64,000 bases of DNA, from contig JACPUR010000035.1 in the NCBI GenBank assembly GCA_016192135.1, positions 197,338 through 261,337 of the forward strand, given 5' to 3'. Positions 30,515 through 38,373 of the stretch are shown here, in pieces. Every line of letters begins with the position of its first letter. Position 1 is the stretch's first letter. Source of the DNA: Candidatus Tectomicrobia bacterium (lineage in GTDB: Bacteria > UBA8248). The notes under the pieces were generated by a model. It saw only the letters and a program-made list of their open reading frames with translations. It searched no databases and was not told where the DNA came from. Made by a program: the position numbers and the translations under genes.

Positions 30515-31663
30515 CTAGGCGCTCCGGTAGAGGCCTCCTCCGGTCCGGCGGACTTTTCCCCCGATCTCGAGCTGAAGGAGGGCGCCGGACACCTCCTCGG
30601 GCCGGAGGCCCAGGGCGCGCGTGAGACTCTCGATGGATTCCTCGCCCTCCGCCAAGCGGCTCATCAGCGCCCGCTCCGTGTCCGAAAGGGAGGGATCGTC
30701 CGCCGAGCCGGCGGCCGCCTTGGGCGGGATGGAGGGCGTGAGGGCCTGCGTCCGCACGAAAGAAGGCAGCGCCGCCAGGATGTCCTCGGCGCTCTCCACC
30801 AGATGGGCGCCCTCCTTGATGAGGTGATGGCAGCCGGCGCTCCGGCCCGTGTGGACCGGGCCCGGCAGGGCCATGACCTCGCGCCCCTGCTCGGCCGCCA
30901 GGCGGGCCGTGAGGAGGGCGCCGCTGCGGTGGGCGGCCTCGACCACCACGGTGGCCGCCGAGAGGCCGCTGATGATGCGGTTGCGCCGGGGGAAATTCGC
31001 CGGATAGGGCGTGGCGCCCCAGGAAAATTCCGAAATCACCACCCCCTGGGCGGCGATCCGGCGGCGCAGGTCGTGGTGGTCGGAGGGATACTGCACCCCA
31101 AGGCCGCAGCCCAGGACGGCCACCGTGCGCCCGCCCGCCTCGAGGGCCCCGAGATGGGCCTCGGCGTCGATCCCGTGGGCCATCCCGCTCACGATGGCAA
31201 AGCCTTGGACGGCCAGGGTTCCGGCCAGTTCCCGGGCCATCCGCCGGCCGTACTCGCTCGGGTGGCGCGTGCCCACGAGGGCGATGCATGGGGAGGAGAT
31301 GGCCGATGGGTCACCCTCCAGGTAAAGGGCTCCCGGGCCGGCGTAAATCGTCTGCAGGATCTCGGGGAAAGCCGCCTCGTCCCGGGTGAGAATTCGGACC
31401 CCGCCGGCCTCCCGCCGCAGTCGGGCCGCCATATCGCCCGGCGCTTCCCGCTCCAGCGCTTCGGCGGCCTTCCGGCCGGCGAGGCGGGCAAAATCCGGCC
31501 CTGGCGCGGCGAGGGCCTCCTGGGGGCCGCCAAAGGCCTCCAGAAGGCGGTGGAGGCGCTCCGGCGTCATGTTGGGAAGCATCTGGAGGACGAGCCAGGC
31601 GTCCGGCAGGGAACAGGCTCGTCCATCCAGGGAGCGGCGGATTCCGGTGATTAGGCCTTCCAT
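30515..31663 (-). CDS. dprA: DNA-processing protein DprA (Smf)
   Basis: DprA loads RecA on incoming single-stranded DNA in natural transformation and is also widespread in non-competent bacteria. The 382-residue protein has a SAM-like N-terminus, the Rossmann core (IALVGTRHPSEYGRRMARELAG, GIVSGMA-type block AIVSGMAHGIDAEAHLGAL, TVAVLGCGLGVQYP, RNRIISGLSAATVVVEA) and a C-terminal winged-helix domain (LTRALGLRPEEVSGALLQLEIGGKVRR). GAGGAACGA precedes the ATG. It is first gene of the dprA-smg-topA-trmFO-xerC-hslVU run. Confidence 0.94.
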   Translation of the reverse strand: MEGLITGIRRSLDGRACSLPDAWLVLQMLPNMTPERLHRLLEAFGGPQEALAAPGPDFARLAGRKAAEALEREAPGDMAARLRREAGGVRILTRDEAAFPEILQTIYAGPGALYLEGDPSAISSPCIALVGTRHPSEYGRRMARELAGTLAVQGFAIVSGMAHGIDAEAHLGALEAGGRTVAVLGCGLGVQYPSDHHDLRRRIAAQGVVISEFSWGATPYPANFPRRNRIISGLSAATVVVEAAHRSGALLTARLAAEQGREVMALPGPVHTGRSAGCHHLIKEGAHLVESAEDILAALPSFVRTQALTPSIPPKAAAGSADDPSLSDTERALMSRLAEGEESIESLTRALGLRPEEVSGALLQLEIGGKVRRTGGGLYRSA

Positions 31664-31707
31664 TCGTTCCTCAAATTATGAAACATGCCCATCCCCCGGG
31701 CACCCGT

Positions 31708-31738
31708 TCCTTACCACGGAGGGAGCGGCCCATGTCAA
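31708..31738 (-). promoter_or_regulatory. possible promoter upstream of dprA
   Basis: A perfect TTGACA (31738-31733, minus) lies ~70 bp upstream of dprA. The best -10 is TAAGGA preceded by TGG at a 19-bp spacing, which is poor. The rest of the 157-bp gap shows only an imperfect hairpin (31768-31786) past the cpoB stop. Confidence 0.33.
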
Positions 31739-31820
31739 GGCACGGGTTTTCAATGGCTGGCGAAAAGCAGGCTTTCGCTCTTTCGTCGCCGATTTCCGTG
31801 GGTGCATTCGAGGCGGGAAG

Positions 31821-32597
31821 TTACCGCTGCACGTTGTTGCCCGACTGATGGAGGGTGCGGAGCTGGCCCTTCGCCTTTTCGGTGAGGGAATGGCGGGGGA
31901 AGCGCTCGATCAGCTTCTCGAACTCCAGGGCGGCTTGTCGCGGGTTGTTCATGCGGAGATGGGTCAAGCCGCTCATGTAGAGCGCATCCGGGACCTTCCG
32001 GCTGGAGGGGTGCTGCCGGAGGACCTTCTCGAAGGCTTCGAGGGCCGGGGCGTACTCCTTCAGGTCGTAATGGCTCTCCCCCAGCCAATACTGTGCATTG
32101 GCCGCCAGGACGCTCCGGGGATGGCGAGCGAGGAACTCGCGGAAGAGAACGACCGCCTCACGGCTCTTTTTCTCCCGCACCGCCCGGTACGCCGTGTTGT
32201 AGGCGTTCTCGGGCGAGAGATTCGCCAGGCGGGCGGCCGAAGGAGAGGAAGCCCCGGCGCCCGGGCCGGAGGGGCGTGAGGGAGCGGAGAGAGCCGGGGG
32301 AGCCGGCTTGCTCGCCATCACTTCGCGCCGCAGCCGTTCGATTTGCTCCTCGAGACGGCCCTGCTGCCCCTGGAGCTCGCGGACCACCGTCCCGAGGGTC
32401 TTCATCTGCTCGGCGAGCTGGGACGTCTGGACCTCGAGCCGGGCGCTGCGCTCCTGCGCGGCCACGACCTGGCGCTGGAGGAGGGCCGGATTCACGTCGG
32501 CCGCGGCCGGCGCGGCCGCGTCCGGCCCCGCCTGCGGGAAGGCGGAGCAGCCGGCGGCGGCGCCCAGCAGAAGGAGGATGGGGAGGAACCGGCGCAT
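31821..32597 (-). CDS. CpoB/YbgF-like lipoprotein (coiled coil plus TPR)
   Basis: The 258-residue protein starts with a lipoprotein signal (cleavage before Cys17, AAAGC). Coiled coil follows (residues ~35-95, QTSQLAEQMKTLGTVVRELQGQQGRLEEQIERLRRE), then a Pro/Ala/Ser linker. The C-terminal TPR domain of ~120 residues (ENAYNTAYRAVREKKSREAVVLFREFLARHPRS, NAQYWLGESHYD) matches CpoB, which coordinates PBP1B and Tol during division. No tol-pal genes are adjacent. ATG 32597 follows a strong promoter by ~22 nt. CpoB is normally periplasmic, so the lipobox is a variation. Confidence 0.82.
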   Translation of the reverse strand: MRRFLPILLLLGAAAGCSAFPQAGPDAAAPAAADVNPALLQRQVVAAQERSARLEVQTSQLAEQMKTLGTVVRELQGQQGRLEEQIERLRREVMASKPAPPALSAPSRPSGPGAGASSPSAARLANLSPENAYNTAYRAVREKKSREAVVLFREFLARHPRSVLAANAQYWLGESHYDLKEYAPALEAFEKVLRQHPSSRKVPDALYMSGLTHLRMNNPRQAALEFEKLIERFPRHSLTEKAKGQLRTLHQSGNNVQR

Positions 32598-32625
32598 GAA
32601 GCCTCTCCTTGCCTGTGGTGGGCAG

Positions 32626-32654
32626 AGCCTACGGGCGCGGGGCGGGGGTGTCAA
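32626..32654 (-). promoter_or_regulatory. sigma70-like promoter of the cpoB-like gene
   Basis: On the minus strand, TTGACA (32654-32649), a 17-bp spacer and TAGGCT (32631-32626) fill the 65-bp gap between rng and the lipoprotein gene. The predicted leader is about 20 nt. Confidence 0.7.
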
Positions 32655-32662
32655 CCGGATGC

Positions 32663-34234
32663 TTAGACGGGGATGACCTCGAAGCCTTCCAGGTGCAGCT
32701 CGGGGTCGGCCTTGATGACGAGCTGGACGCCGAGACGCCTCTCCACCTCCTCGACGTGCCGCCGCTCGTCCTCGAGAAGGCGGCTGCCCACGTCCGGATG
32801 GACGTTGAGCAGGAACTTGCGGCTCTTGCGGTGGGCGTGGCGGGCCCGGCTGACTTCGCGCAGGGCCTCGTAGCCGACGGAGGCCGGCGACTTCACCCGC
32901 CCGCGGCCCTCGCAGTAGGGGCAGGGGGCGCAAAGGATGCGCTGAAGGCTGTCCCGCACCCGCTTGCGCGTCATCTCGACGAGGCCGAGGTCGCTGATTT
33001 TGAGGATGTTCGTGCGCGAGCGGTCCTTCCGGAGCTCCTCCTTGAAAGCGTTGTAGACCTTCTCCTTGCTCTCCTCGCGTTCCATGTCGATGAAGTCGAC
33101 GATGATGATTCCGCCCAGGTTCCGCAGCCGGAGCTGGGTGACGACCTCGCGGACGGCCTCGAGGTTGGTCTGAAGGATGGTCTCCTCGGGGTTCCGCTTG
33201 CCCACGAAGCGCCCCGTGTTCACGTCGATGGTGGTGAGAGCCTCCGTCTGATCGATGACGATGTAGCCCCCGCTGCGCAGCCACACCCGCTGACCCAGGG
33301 CCCGCTCGATTTCGAGCTCGATGCCGTAGTGGTCGAACACGGGCTCCTCCTCCTGGTAGTGGTGGAGGCGGGGAAGCAGGTGGGGAGAGTAGCTCTCGAG
33401 GAAGGAACGGCAGTTGGCGTGTTCTTGCTCGTCGTCGATCACCATGCGCTCGACGGATGAGTTGAACAGATCCCGGACGGTGCGCTGGATGAGGTTGAGG
33501 TTGTAGTGGAGGAGGGAGGGTGCTTCCGCCTGCTCGTTGCGGGCCAGGATGTCGTCCCATAAGGCGTGGAGGAAGCCGATGTTCGCCTCGATGTCCTCGG
33601 CGGGCATGCCCTCGCTCGCGGTGCGGACGATGTAGCCCGCGCCCGGCTGGCGGTTCTTGCGCACGAGCTTCCGCAGGCGGCGCCGCTCGTTCTCGTCCTC
33701 GATGCGCCGGCTGATCCCGATCTGGTTGATGGTCGGCATGTAGACGACGTAGCGGCCGGGCAGGGTGATGTAGCTCGTCAGGCGGGAGCCCTTGGTGCCG
33801 AGGGGCTCCTTGCTGACCTGCACGATGACCTCCTGGTTCTCCTTGAGGAGGTCCTGGATGGTCTGGGTCTTCTCCCCCCGCCGGCGGCGCCCCCCGCGGC
33901 CGCGGGGGCGGGCCTCGTCCTCTCCCTCGGATTCGAAGTCCAGGTCCTCGTCGTCCTCGTCCTCGACTTCCTCGGCCGCGAGCTTCCGGTAGTTCTCGAT
34001 GGACTCGATGGTGTCCACGTCGCTGACGTACAGGAAGCCGGCCTTGTCCAGGCCGATGTCGACGAAGGCGGCCTGCATGCCCGGCAGGACCTTCGTCACC
34101 CTGCCCTTGTAGATGTTGCCGACGGTTCCCTTCTCGCTCTCGCGCTCGACATAGAGTTCGGTGGCGACGCCGTTCTCGAGCAGCGCCACGCGGGTCTGGA
34201 AGGGCTCGGCGTTGACGATGATTTCAGAGGGCAT
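32663..34234 (-). CDS. rng: ribonuclease G/E family endoribonuclease
   Basis: RNase G processes 16S rRNA and mRNA 5' ends. The 523-residue protein lacks the long RNase E tail. It has an N-terminal S1 domain (VGNIYKGRVTKVLPGMQAAFVDIGLDKAGFL), the catalytic DNase I-like region with metal-binding Asp residues (TTIDVNTGRFVG, GGIIIVDFIDM) and the Zn-link CAPCPYC. The S1 domain is interrupted at residues ~85-125 by an acidic then arginine/glycine-rich insert. ATG 34234 overlaps the end of the upstream gene by 11 bp. Confidence 0.93.
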   Translation of the reverse strand: MPSEIIVNAEPFQTRVALLENGVATELYVERESEKGTVGNIYKGRVTKVLPGMQAAFVDIGLDKAGFLYVSDVDTIESIENYRKLAAEEVEDEDDEDLDFESEGEDEARPRGRGGRRRRGEKTQTIQDLLKENQEVIVQVSKEPLGTKGSRLTSYITLPGRYVVYMPTINQIGISRRIEDENERRRLRKLVRKNRQPGAGYIVRTASEGMPAEDIEANIGFLHALWDDILARNEQAEAPSLLHYNLNLIQRTVRDLFNSSVERMVIDDEQEHANCRSFLESYSPHLLPRLHHYQEEEPVFDHYGIELEIERALGQRVWLRSGGYIVIDQTEALTTIDVNTGRFVGKRNPEETILQTNLEAVREVVTQLRLRNLGGIIIVDFIDMEREESKEKVYNAFKEELRKDRSRTNILKISDLGLVEMTRKRVRDSLQRILCAPCPYCEGRGRVKSPASVGYEALREVSRARHAHRKSRKFLLNVHPDVGSRLLEDERRHVEEVERRLGVQLVIKADPELHLEGFEVIPV

Positions 34235-37055
34235 GGGCGACCGGACGGGGATTCTCCGCCTTCCACCGGACGGCGGCTTTGCGCACCTGGGCCCGCAGGC
34301 ATTCCTCCGGAGAGAGGCCCAGGCAACGGGAGAGAAGCTCGGGGATCTTCGGGGCGGCGCCCTCGCCGTTCCGGAGGGTGAGGACGAGGCGCGGCCGCGG
34401 ACCGGGCGTGACGGAGAAACGGGCGATGGCGGGCCGGGCATCGAAGCGGACGGTCCGGCCCTTCCGCTCCCGCTCCAGCATGATCGAGGGCGAGGCCAGC
34501 GCCTGCCCGACGGCCCGCTCCAGGCGGGCGCGGTCCGGCCGGGCCTCCGGAGGCAGGCTGATCTCGTAGATCGAGGCCTGGACGGCGTTCGCGGCGGACG
34601 GTTCCCCGCCCGCCAGCTCCCAGCCCGCCCTGGGCTTCAGGCCCTCCGGCAGGGCGATCTTGAGCCGCCGGAACACCTCGCCCAGGCGCAGGGGGCCCGC
34701 GAGCTCGAGGAGGGGGATATCCACCACCTCGGCCCGGCTCTCCACCCCGACCGGCAGAGGGGGCGAGAACACAATCTTGGGATGGGGGTTGAAGCCCCGG
34801 GTGTGCTCCATGCGGTAGCCCGCCCGCTGGACGGCGCGGTTGAAGGCGCGGAGCACCTCGAGATGGCTGAGGAAGCGCAGGTCGCCCCGCTTCTCATAGA
34901 TGAAGCGGAACCGCCGGACCGGCACGTTCGGCTGCTCGGCGGCGAGGCCGGGGTTGTCCTCCCCGGCGCCCTCGAAGCCGAGGGGCACGGGGCCGTCCTC
35001 CCGGGGGGAGCGGCGGGGTGCCCGGCGCTTTTTGGCCTGCTTGGCCAGGGAGAGTTCGGCCGGCTCGATGGGAGCCGAGTCCACGCCCGGCGGCAGATCG
35101 GCCGCGCGGGGGGGCTCATCGGGAGTGGAAGCGGGGGGGCGGCCGTTCGCCGCCGCACCCGCGGAAACGAGGGGCAGCCGCCGCTCGGGGGGCGGAAGGG
35201 GCTTCTCGTAGTGGTACTTGATGCCCTTGTACTTATCGAGGATGCCGCACTGGCCGCACGATTCGTAGCGGCAGTCGCCGATGGTCACCTCGCGCTGCGC
35301 CCGCCGCCAGTCGGCGAGCAGGTACTCCTTCGTCACGCCGCAGTCGAGGTGGTCCCAAGGGAGGGGCTCCTCCGCCGGGATCCGCCGGTAGGCGTACCAC
35401 TCCGGGTCGAGCCCGTGGGCGGCGAAGGCGGCCGTCCACTTGCCGATGTCGAAGAATTCCTTCCAGCCGTCGAACTTGCAGCCCAGGTCCACGGCCGTCT
35501 CGATGACGTCCGCCAGCCGCCGGTCGCCCTTCGAGAGGACGGCCTCGAGGAAGCTGTGGGCGGGCTCGGACCAGTGGAGCTTGATGCGCCGGTCGGGCAC
35601 GTTCCGCTTGATGAAGTCGAGCTTCGCCTTGATCTCCTCCCGGCGGTCCTGGGGGAACCACTGGAAGGGGGTGTGGGGCTTGGGCACGAAGGTGGAGAGG
35701 CTCGCGTTGATGAAGCGGAAGCGCTCCCCGGTCTCCCGCGAGCGCATCCGGCCGCAGGCCATGAGCATGTCGCACATCTCGCGGAGGTCCTCGAAGCTCT
35801 CGGTGGGCAGGCCCAGCATGAAGTAGAACTTCACGCCCGGCCAGCCGGCGTCGAGGATGTCCTGGAGGTTGCGCCGGAGGTCCGCCTCGGTGAGCACTTT
35901 GTTGATGACGTTCCGCAGCCGCTCGCTCCCCGCCTCGGGGACGAGGGTGAAGCCCGTCCGGCGCACCCGGGCGATCTGGGCGAGAAGGTCGGGGCTCATC
36001 GCCCCCACCCGGAGCGAGGGCAGGGAGATGGAGGTCTGCAGCGGGGCCAGGCGCTCCATCAGGCGGGGCACGAGGCCCTTGAGGGGCTGGTAGTCGGCGA
36101 TGCAGAGGGAGGAGAGGCTGAGCTCCTCGTAGCCGGTGCTGCGCAGCGACGCCTCGGCCAGCTCCATGACCTGGAGCGGGTCGCGGTCCCGGACGGGACG
36201 GTAGACCATGCCCGCGTGGCAGAAGCGGCAGCCCCGGGTGCACCCGCGCTGCACCTCGAGGGTCACGCGGTCGTGCACCACCTGGGTGTAGGGGACGATG
36301 GGGGCCGTCGGGTGGGGGGAGCGGTTGAGGTCCTCCAGGCGGCGGGCCAGGACCGGCCGGCGGTGGCCGCTCGCGTGGCGGAAGCCCCGGACGCTCCCGG
36401 AAGGCTCGTGTTCCACGATGTAGCGTCCGGGGATGTAGATGCCGGGCAGGCGCTCGATTCGGTCGAGCAGGGCCTCGCGGTTCTCCCCGGAGCGGCGCCA
36501 CGCCTCGTGCGCCTCCACGATCTCAGGGAATATCTCCTCCCCGTCTCCCAGCGCGACGGCGTCGAAGAAAGGCGCCACCGGCTCCACGTTGAAGACGACC
36601 GGCCCGCCCGCCACGACGAGGGGGTCCTCGCGGCGGCGCTGGGAGGCGCGCCGGGGGATGCCGGCCAGGTCGAGGAGGAGGACGACGTTGCTGGCCGCCA
36701 GCTCGTAGAGGAGGGAGACCCCGAGGATGTGGAACTCCCGCACCGGGGTGCGGCTTTCCAGGGAGGCGAGCGGTGCGCCCTTCTCCCGGAGAATGCGCTC
36801 GAAGTCGCTCCAGGGGAGGAAGACGCGCTCGGCGGCCGTGTCCTCGCGGGCGTTCAGCAGGTGATAGAGGATGCGGATGCCGTTGTGGGACATCCCCACT
36901 TCGTAGGTGTCGGGGAAGGCCAGGGCGACGCGGTTCCGCACCCGGGCGAGGTCCTTGCGGACGGCGTTGACCTCGTTCCCGAGGTAGCGGGAAGGCTTCT
37001 GGACGAAGGGAAAAACGTCCCTCGCATAGTCGAGCGGCATGGGTTGTACCTGCAA
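34224..37055 (-). CDS. fused B12-binding-type radical SAM protein (TIGR03960) and DUF2344 domain
   Basis: Residues 1-~620 form a TIGR03960-type radical SAM enzyme: an N-terminal B12-like domain (VALAFPDTYEVGMSHNGIRILY), the 4Fe-4S motif CTRGCRFC, LVPEAGSERLRNVINK, and a Cys-rich C-terminal part (GDCRYESCGQCG). A basic, Pro-rich linker of ~100 residues leads to a DUF2344 domain (FRFIYEKRGDLRFLSHLEVLRAFNRAVQRAGY, HPKIVFSPPLPVGVES). The function is unknown. The domains often occur as neighbouring or fused genes beside rng. TTG 37055 has GGAAGGA at good spacing. ATG 37040 is an alternative start. It overlaps rng. Confidence 0.88.
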   Translation of the reverse strand: MQVQPMPLDYARDVFPFVQKPSRYLGNEVNAVRKDLARVRNRVALAFPDTYEVGMSHNGIRILYHLLNAREDTAAERVFLPWSDFERILREKGAPLASLESRTPVREFHILGVSLLYELAASNVVLLLDLAGIPRRASQRRREDPLVVAGGPVVFNVEPVAPFFDAVALGDGEEIFPEIVEAHEAWRRSGENREALLDRIERLPGIYIPGRYIVEHEPSGSVRGFRHASGHRRPVLARRLEDLNRSPHPTAPIVPYTQVVHDRVTLEVQRGCTRGCRFCHAGMVYRPVRDRDPLQVMELAEASLRSTGYEELSLSSLCIADYQPLKGLVPRLMERLAPLQTSISLPSLRVGAMSPDLLAQIARVRRTGFTLVPEAGSERLRNVINKVLTEADLRRNLQDILDAGWPGVKFYFMLGLPTESFEDLREMCDMLMACGRMRSRETGERFRFINASLSTFVPKPHTPFQWFPQDRREEIKAKLDFIKRNVPDRRIKLHWSEPAHSFLEAVLSKGDRRLADVIETAVDLGCKFDGWKEFFDIGKWTAAFAAHGLDPEWYAYRRIPAEEPLPWDHLDCGVTKEYLLADWRRAQREVTIGDCRYESCGQCGILDKYKGIKYHYEKPLPPPERRLPLVSAGAAANGRPPASTPDEPPRAADLPPGVDSAPIEPAELSLAKQAKKRRAPRRSPREDGPVPLGFEGAGEDNPGLAAEQPNVPVRRFRFIYEKRGDLRFLSHLEVLRAFNRAVQRAGYRMEHTRGFNPHPKIVFSPPLPVGVESRAEVVDIPLLELAGPLRLGEVFRRLKIALPEGLKPRAGWELAGGEPSAANAVQASIYEISLPPEARPDRARLERAVGQALASPSIMLERERKGRTVRFDARPAIARFSVTPGPRPRLVLTLRNGEGAAPKIPELLSRCLGLSPEECLRAQVRKAAVRWKAENPRPVAHAL

Positions 37056-37190
37056 TTTTCATCCTTCCCGGAAGAGCCGGAAAGGGAATTTACGCAGAGA
37101 GGGCGTCCCGCGGGGGCCGGCCCGGCCCGTGCAACGAGCGGGATCGCTGGAAACATGGTGAAGGATTCGGGACCAATTTTCAACCGGCGC

Positions 37191-37216
37191 AAAATCAGGG
37201 CGAAATTGCCCTTGAT
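37191..37216 (-). terminator. terminator after rodA
   Basis: On the minus strand, ATCAAGGGC pairs with GCCCTGAT (one bulged A) around a 6-nt loop and runs into TTTTG. It lies 15 bp past the rodA stop and probably ends the mre-mrd operon. Confidence 0.55.
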
Positions 37217-37230
37217 TTGCGGGAGCCGCG

Positions 37231-38373
37231 TCAGAAGCTGTTGAAGCCCTTGCGGCGCATTCTCACGTTGATGACCAGGGCCACGGCGATGAAGGAGGTG
37301 AGCGACGCGCTCCCGCCGTAGCTCACCAGGGGGAGGGGAATCCCGACGATGGGGATGAGGCCGAGGGTCATGCCGATGTTGAAGGCCGAATAGAAGAAGA
37401 AGGAGGTGGCCACCCCGGTGGCGATGAGGGCGCCTTCCTTGTCCCCGGCGTTGAGGGCGGCCAGCATGCAGCGGTGGATGAAGACGAGGAAGACCACGAG
37501 GAGGAAGATGCCCCCCACGAAGCCCAGCTCCTCGCTCAGGACCGAAAAGATGAAGTCGGTATGCTTCTCGGGAAGGAAATGGAGGCGGCTCTGGGTGCCC
37601 TGTAGGAGGCCTTTCCCCCAGAACTCGCCGCTCCCGATGGCGATCTTGCTCTGCAGGCTCTGGTAGCCCGTGCCGAGAGGGTCGGCCTCCGGGTTGAACA
37701 GGGTGAGGATGCGGTTCCGCTGGTACTCCTTCAGGAAGAACCAGCCGACCGGAGCCATGACGACCGCGCCGGCCCCCAGGATGTACAGGATGCGGCGCTC
37801 CACTCCCACCATCAGGGCCAGGACGGCGGCCGTCATGAAGACGGTGAAGGCGGTCCCGAGATCCGGCTGCTTGGCGATCAGGACGACGGGGATCATCACC
37901 AGGATGAACGGGTAGATCAGCTCGCCGAGGCGGAGGGGCTCGCTGCTGTCGCGGGCCCCGAAGATGCGCGCGAGGATGATGATGACGGCCAGGCGCGCCA
38001 CCTCGGACGGCTGCAGCCGCATCGGCCCGAACACGAGCCACCGCTTGGCCCCGTACACCACGCGGCCGGCGAACAGGACCATGACCAGGAGGACGATGAC
38101 CAGGCCGTAGAAGAAGTAGGCCATCCGCGTGAAATGATGGTAGTCGAAGAGGAGGACGAACGACAGCACCAGGAGGCCGATCGTGGACCAGAGGGCCTGC
38201 TTCCAATGGAGCCCGTTGGCCAGGAGGTCCTGGTTCGAATGGATCGCGCTGTAGATCATGAGCACGCCGATGCCCGACAGGGAAACGGTCGCGCCCACCA
38301 GCAGCCAGTCGACCTGGCCGAGGGCCCGCCGGAAGGGGGAGAGGGTCTTGAGGATGGGCGCGCTAGTCCTCAA
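37231..38373 (-). CDS. rodA: rod-shape SEDS glycosyltransferase RodA
   Basis: RodA polymerises glycan for sidewall peptidoglycan with PBP2. The 380-residue protein has about ten membrane segments and the SEDS blocks KRWLVFGPMRLQPSEVARLAVII, IAKQPDLGTAFT, QGTQSRLHFLPEKHTDFIFSVLSEELGF and GIPLPLVSYGGSASLT. It overlaps mrdA by 11 bp, as part of mreBCD-mrdA-rodA. Confidence 0.96.
   Translation of the reverse strand: MRTSAPILKTLSPFRRALGQVDWLLVGATVSLSGIGVLMIYSAIHSNQDLLANGLHWKQALWSTIGLLVLSFVLLFDYHHFTRMAYFFYGLVIVLLVMVLFAGRVVYGAKRWLVFGPMRLQPSEVARLAVIIILARIFGARDSSEPLRLGELIYPFILVMIPVVLIAKQPDLGTAFTVFMTAAVLALMVGVERRILYILGAGAVVMAPVGWFFLKEYQRNRILTLFNPEADPLGTGYQSLQSKIAIGSGEFWGKGLLQGTQSRLHFLPEKHTDFIFSVLSEELGFVGGIFLLVVFLVFIHRCMLAALNAGDKEGALIATGVATSFFFYSAFNIGMTLGLIPIVGIPLPLVSYGGSASLTSFIAVALVINVRMRRKGFNSF

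Noticed and set aside
30018..31289. Minus-strand frame joining the Smg-like protein to an upstream extension
   Set aside because: The extension is a shadow of dprA in another frame. The Smg family N-terminus starts at ATG 30497.
34161..37244. Plus-strand open frame of over 1000 codons
   Set aside because: It is antisense to the radical SAM gene, which has clear motifs. Long antisense frames are expected at this G+C content, and the product has no recognisable domain.
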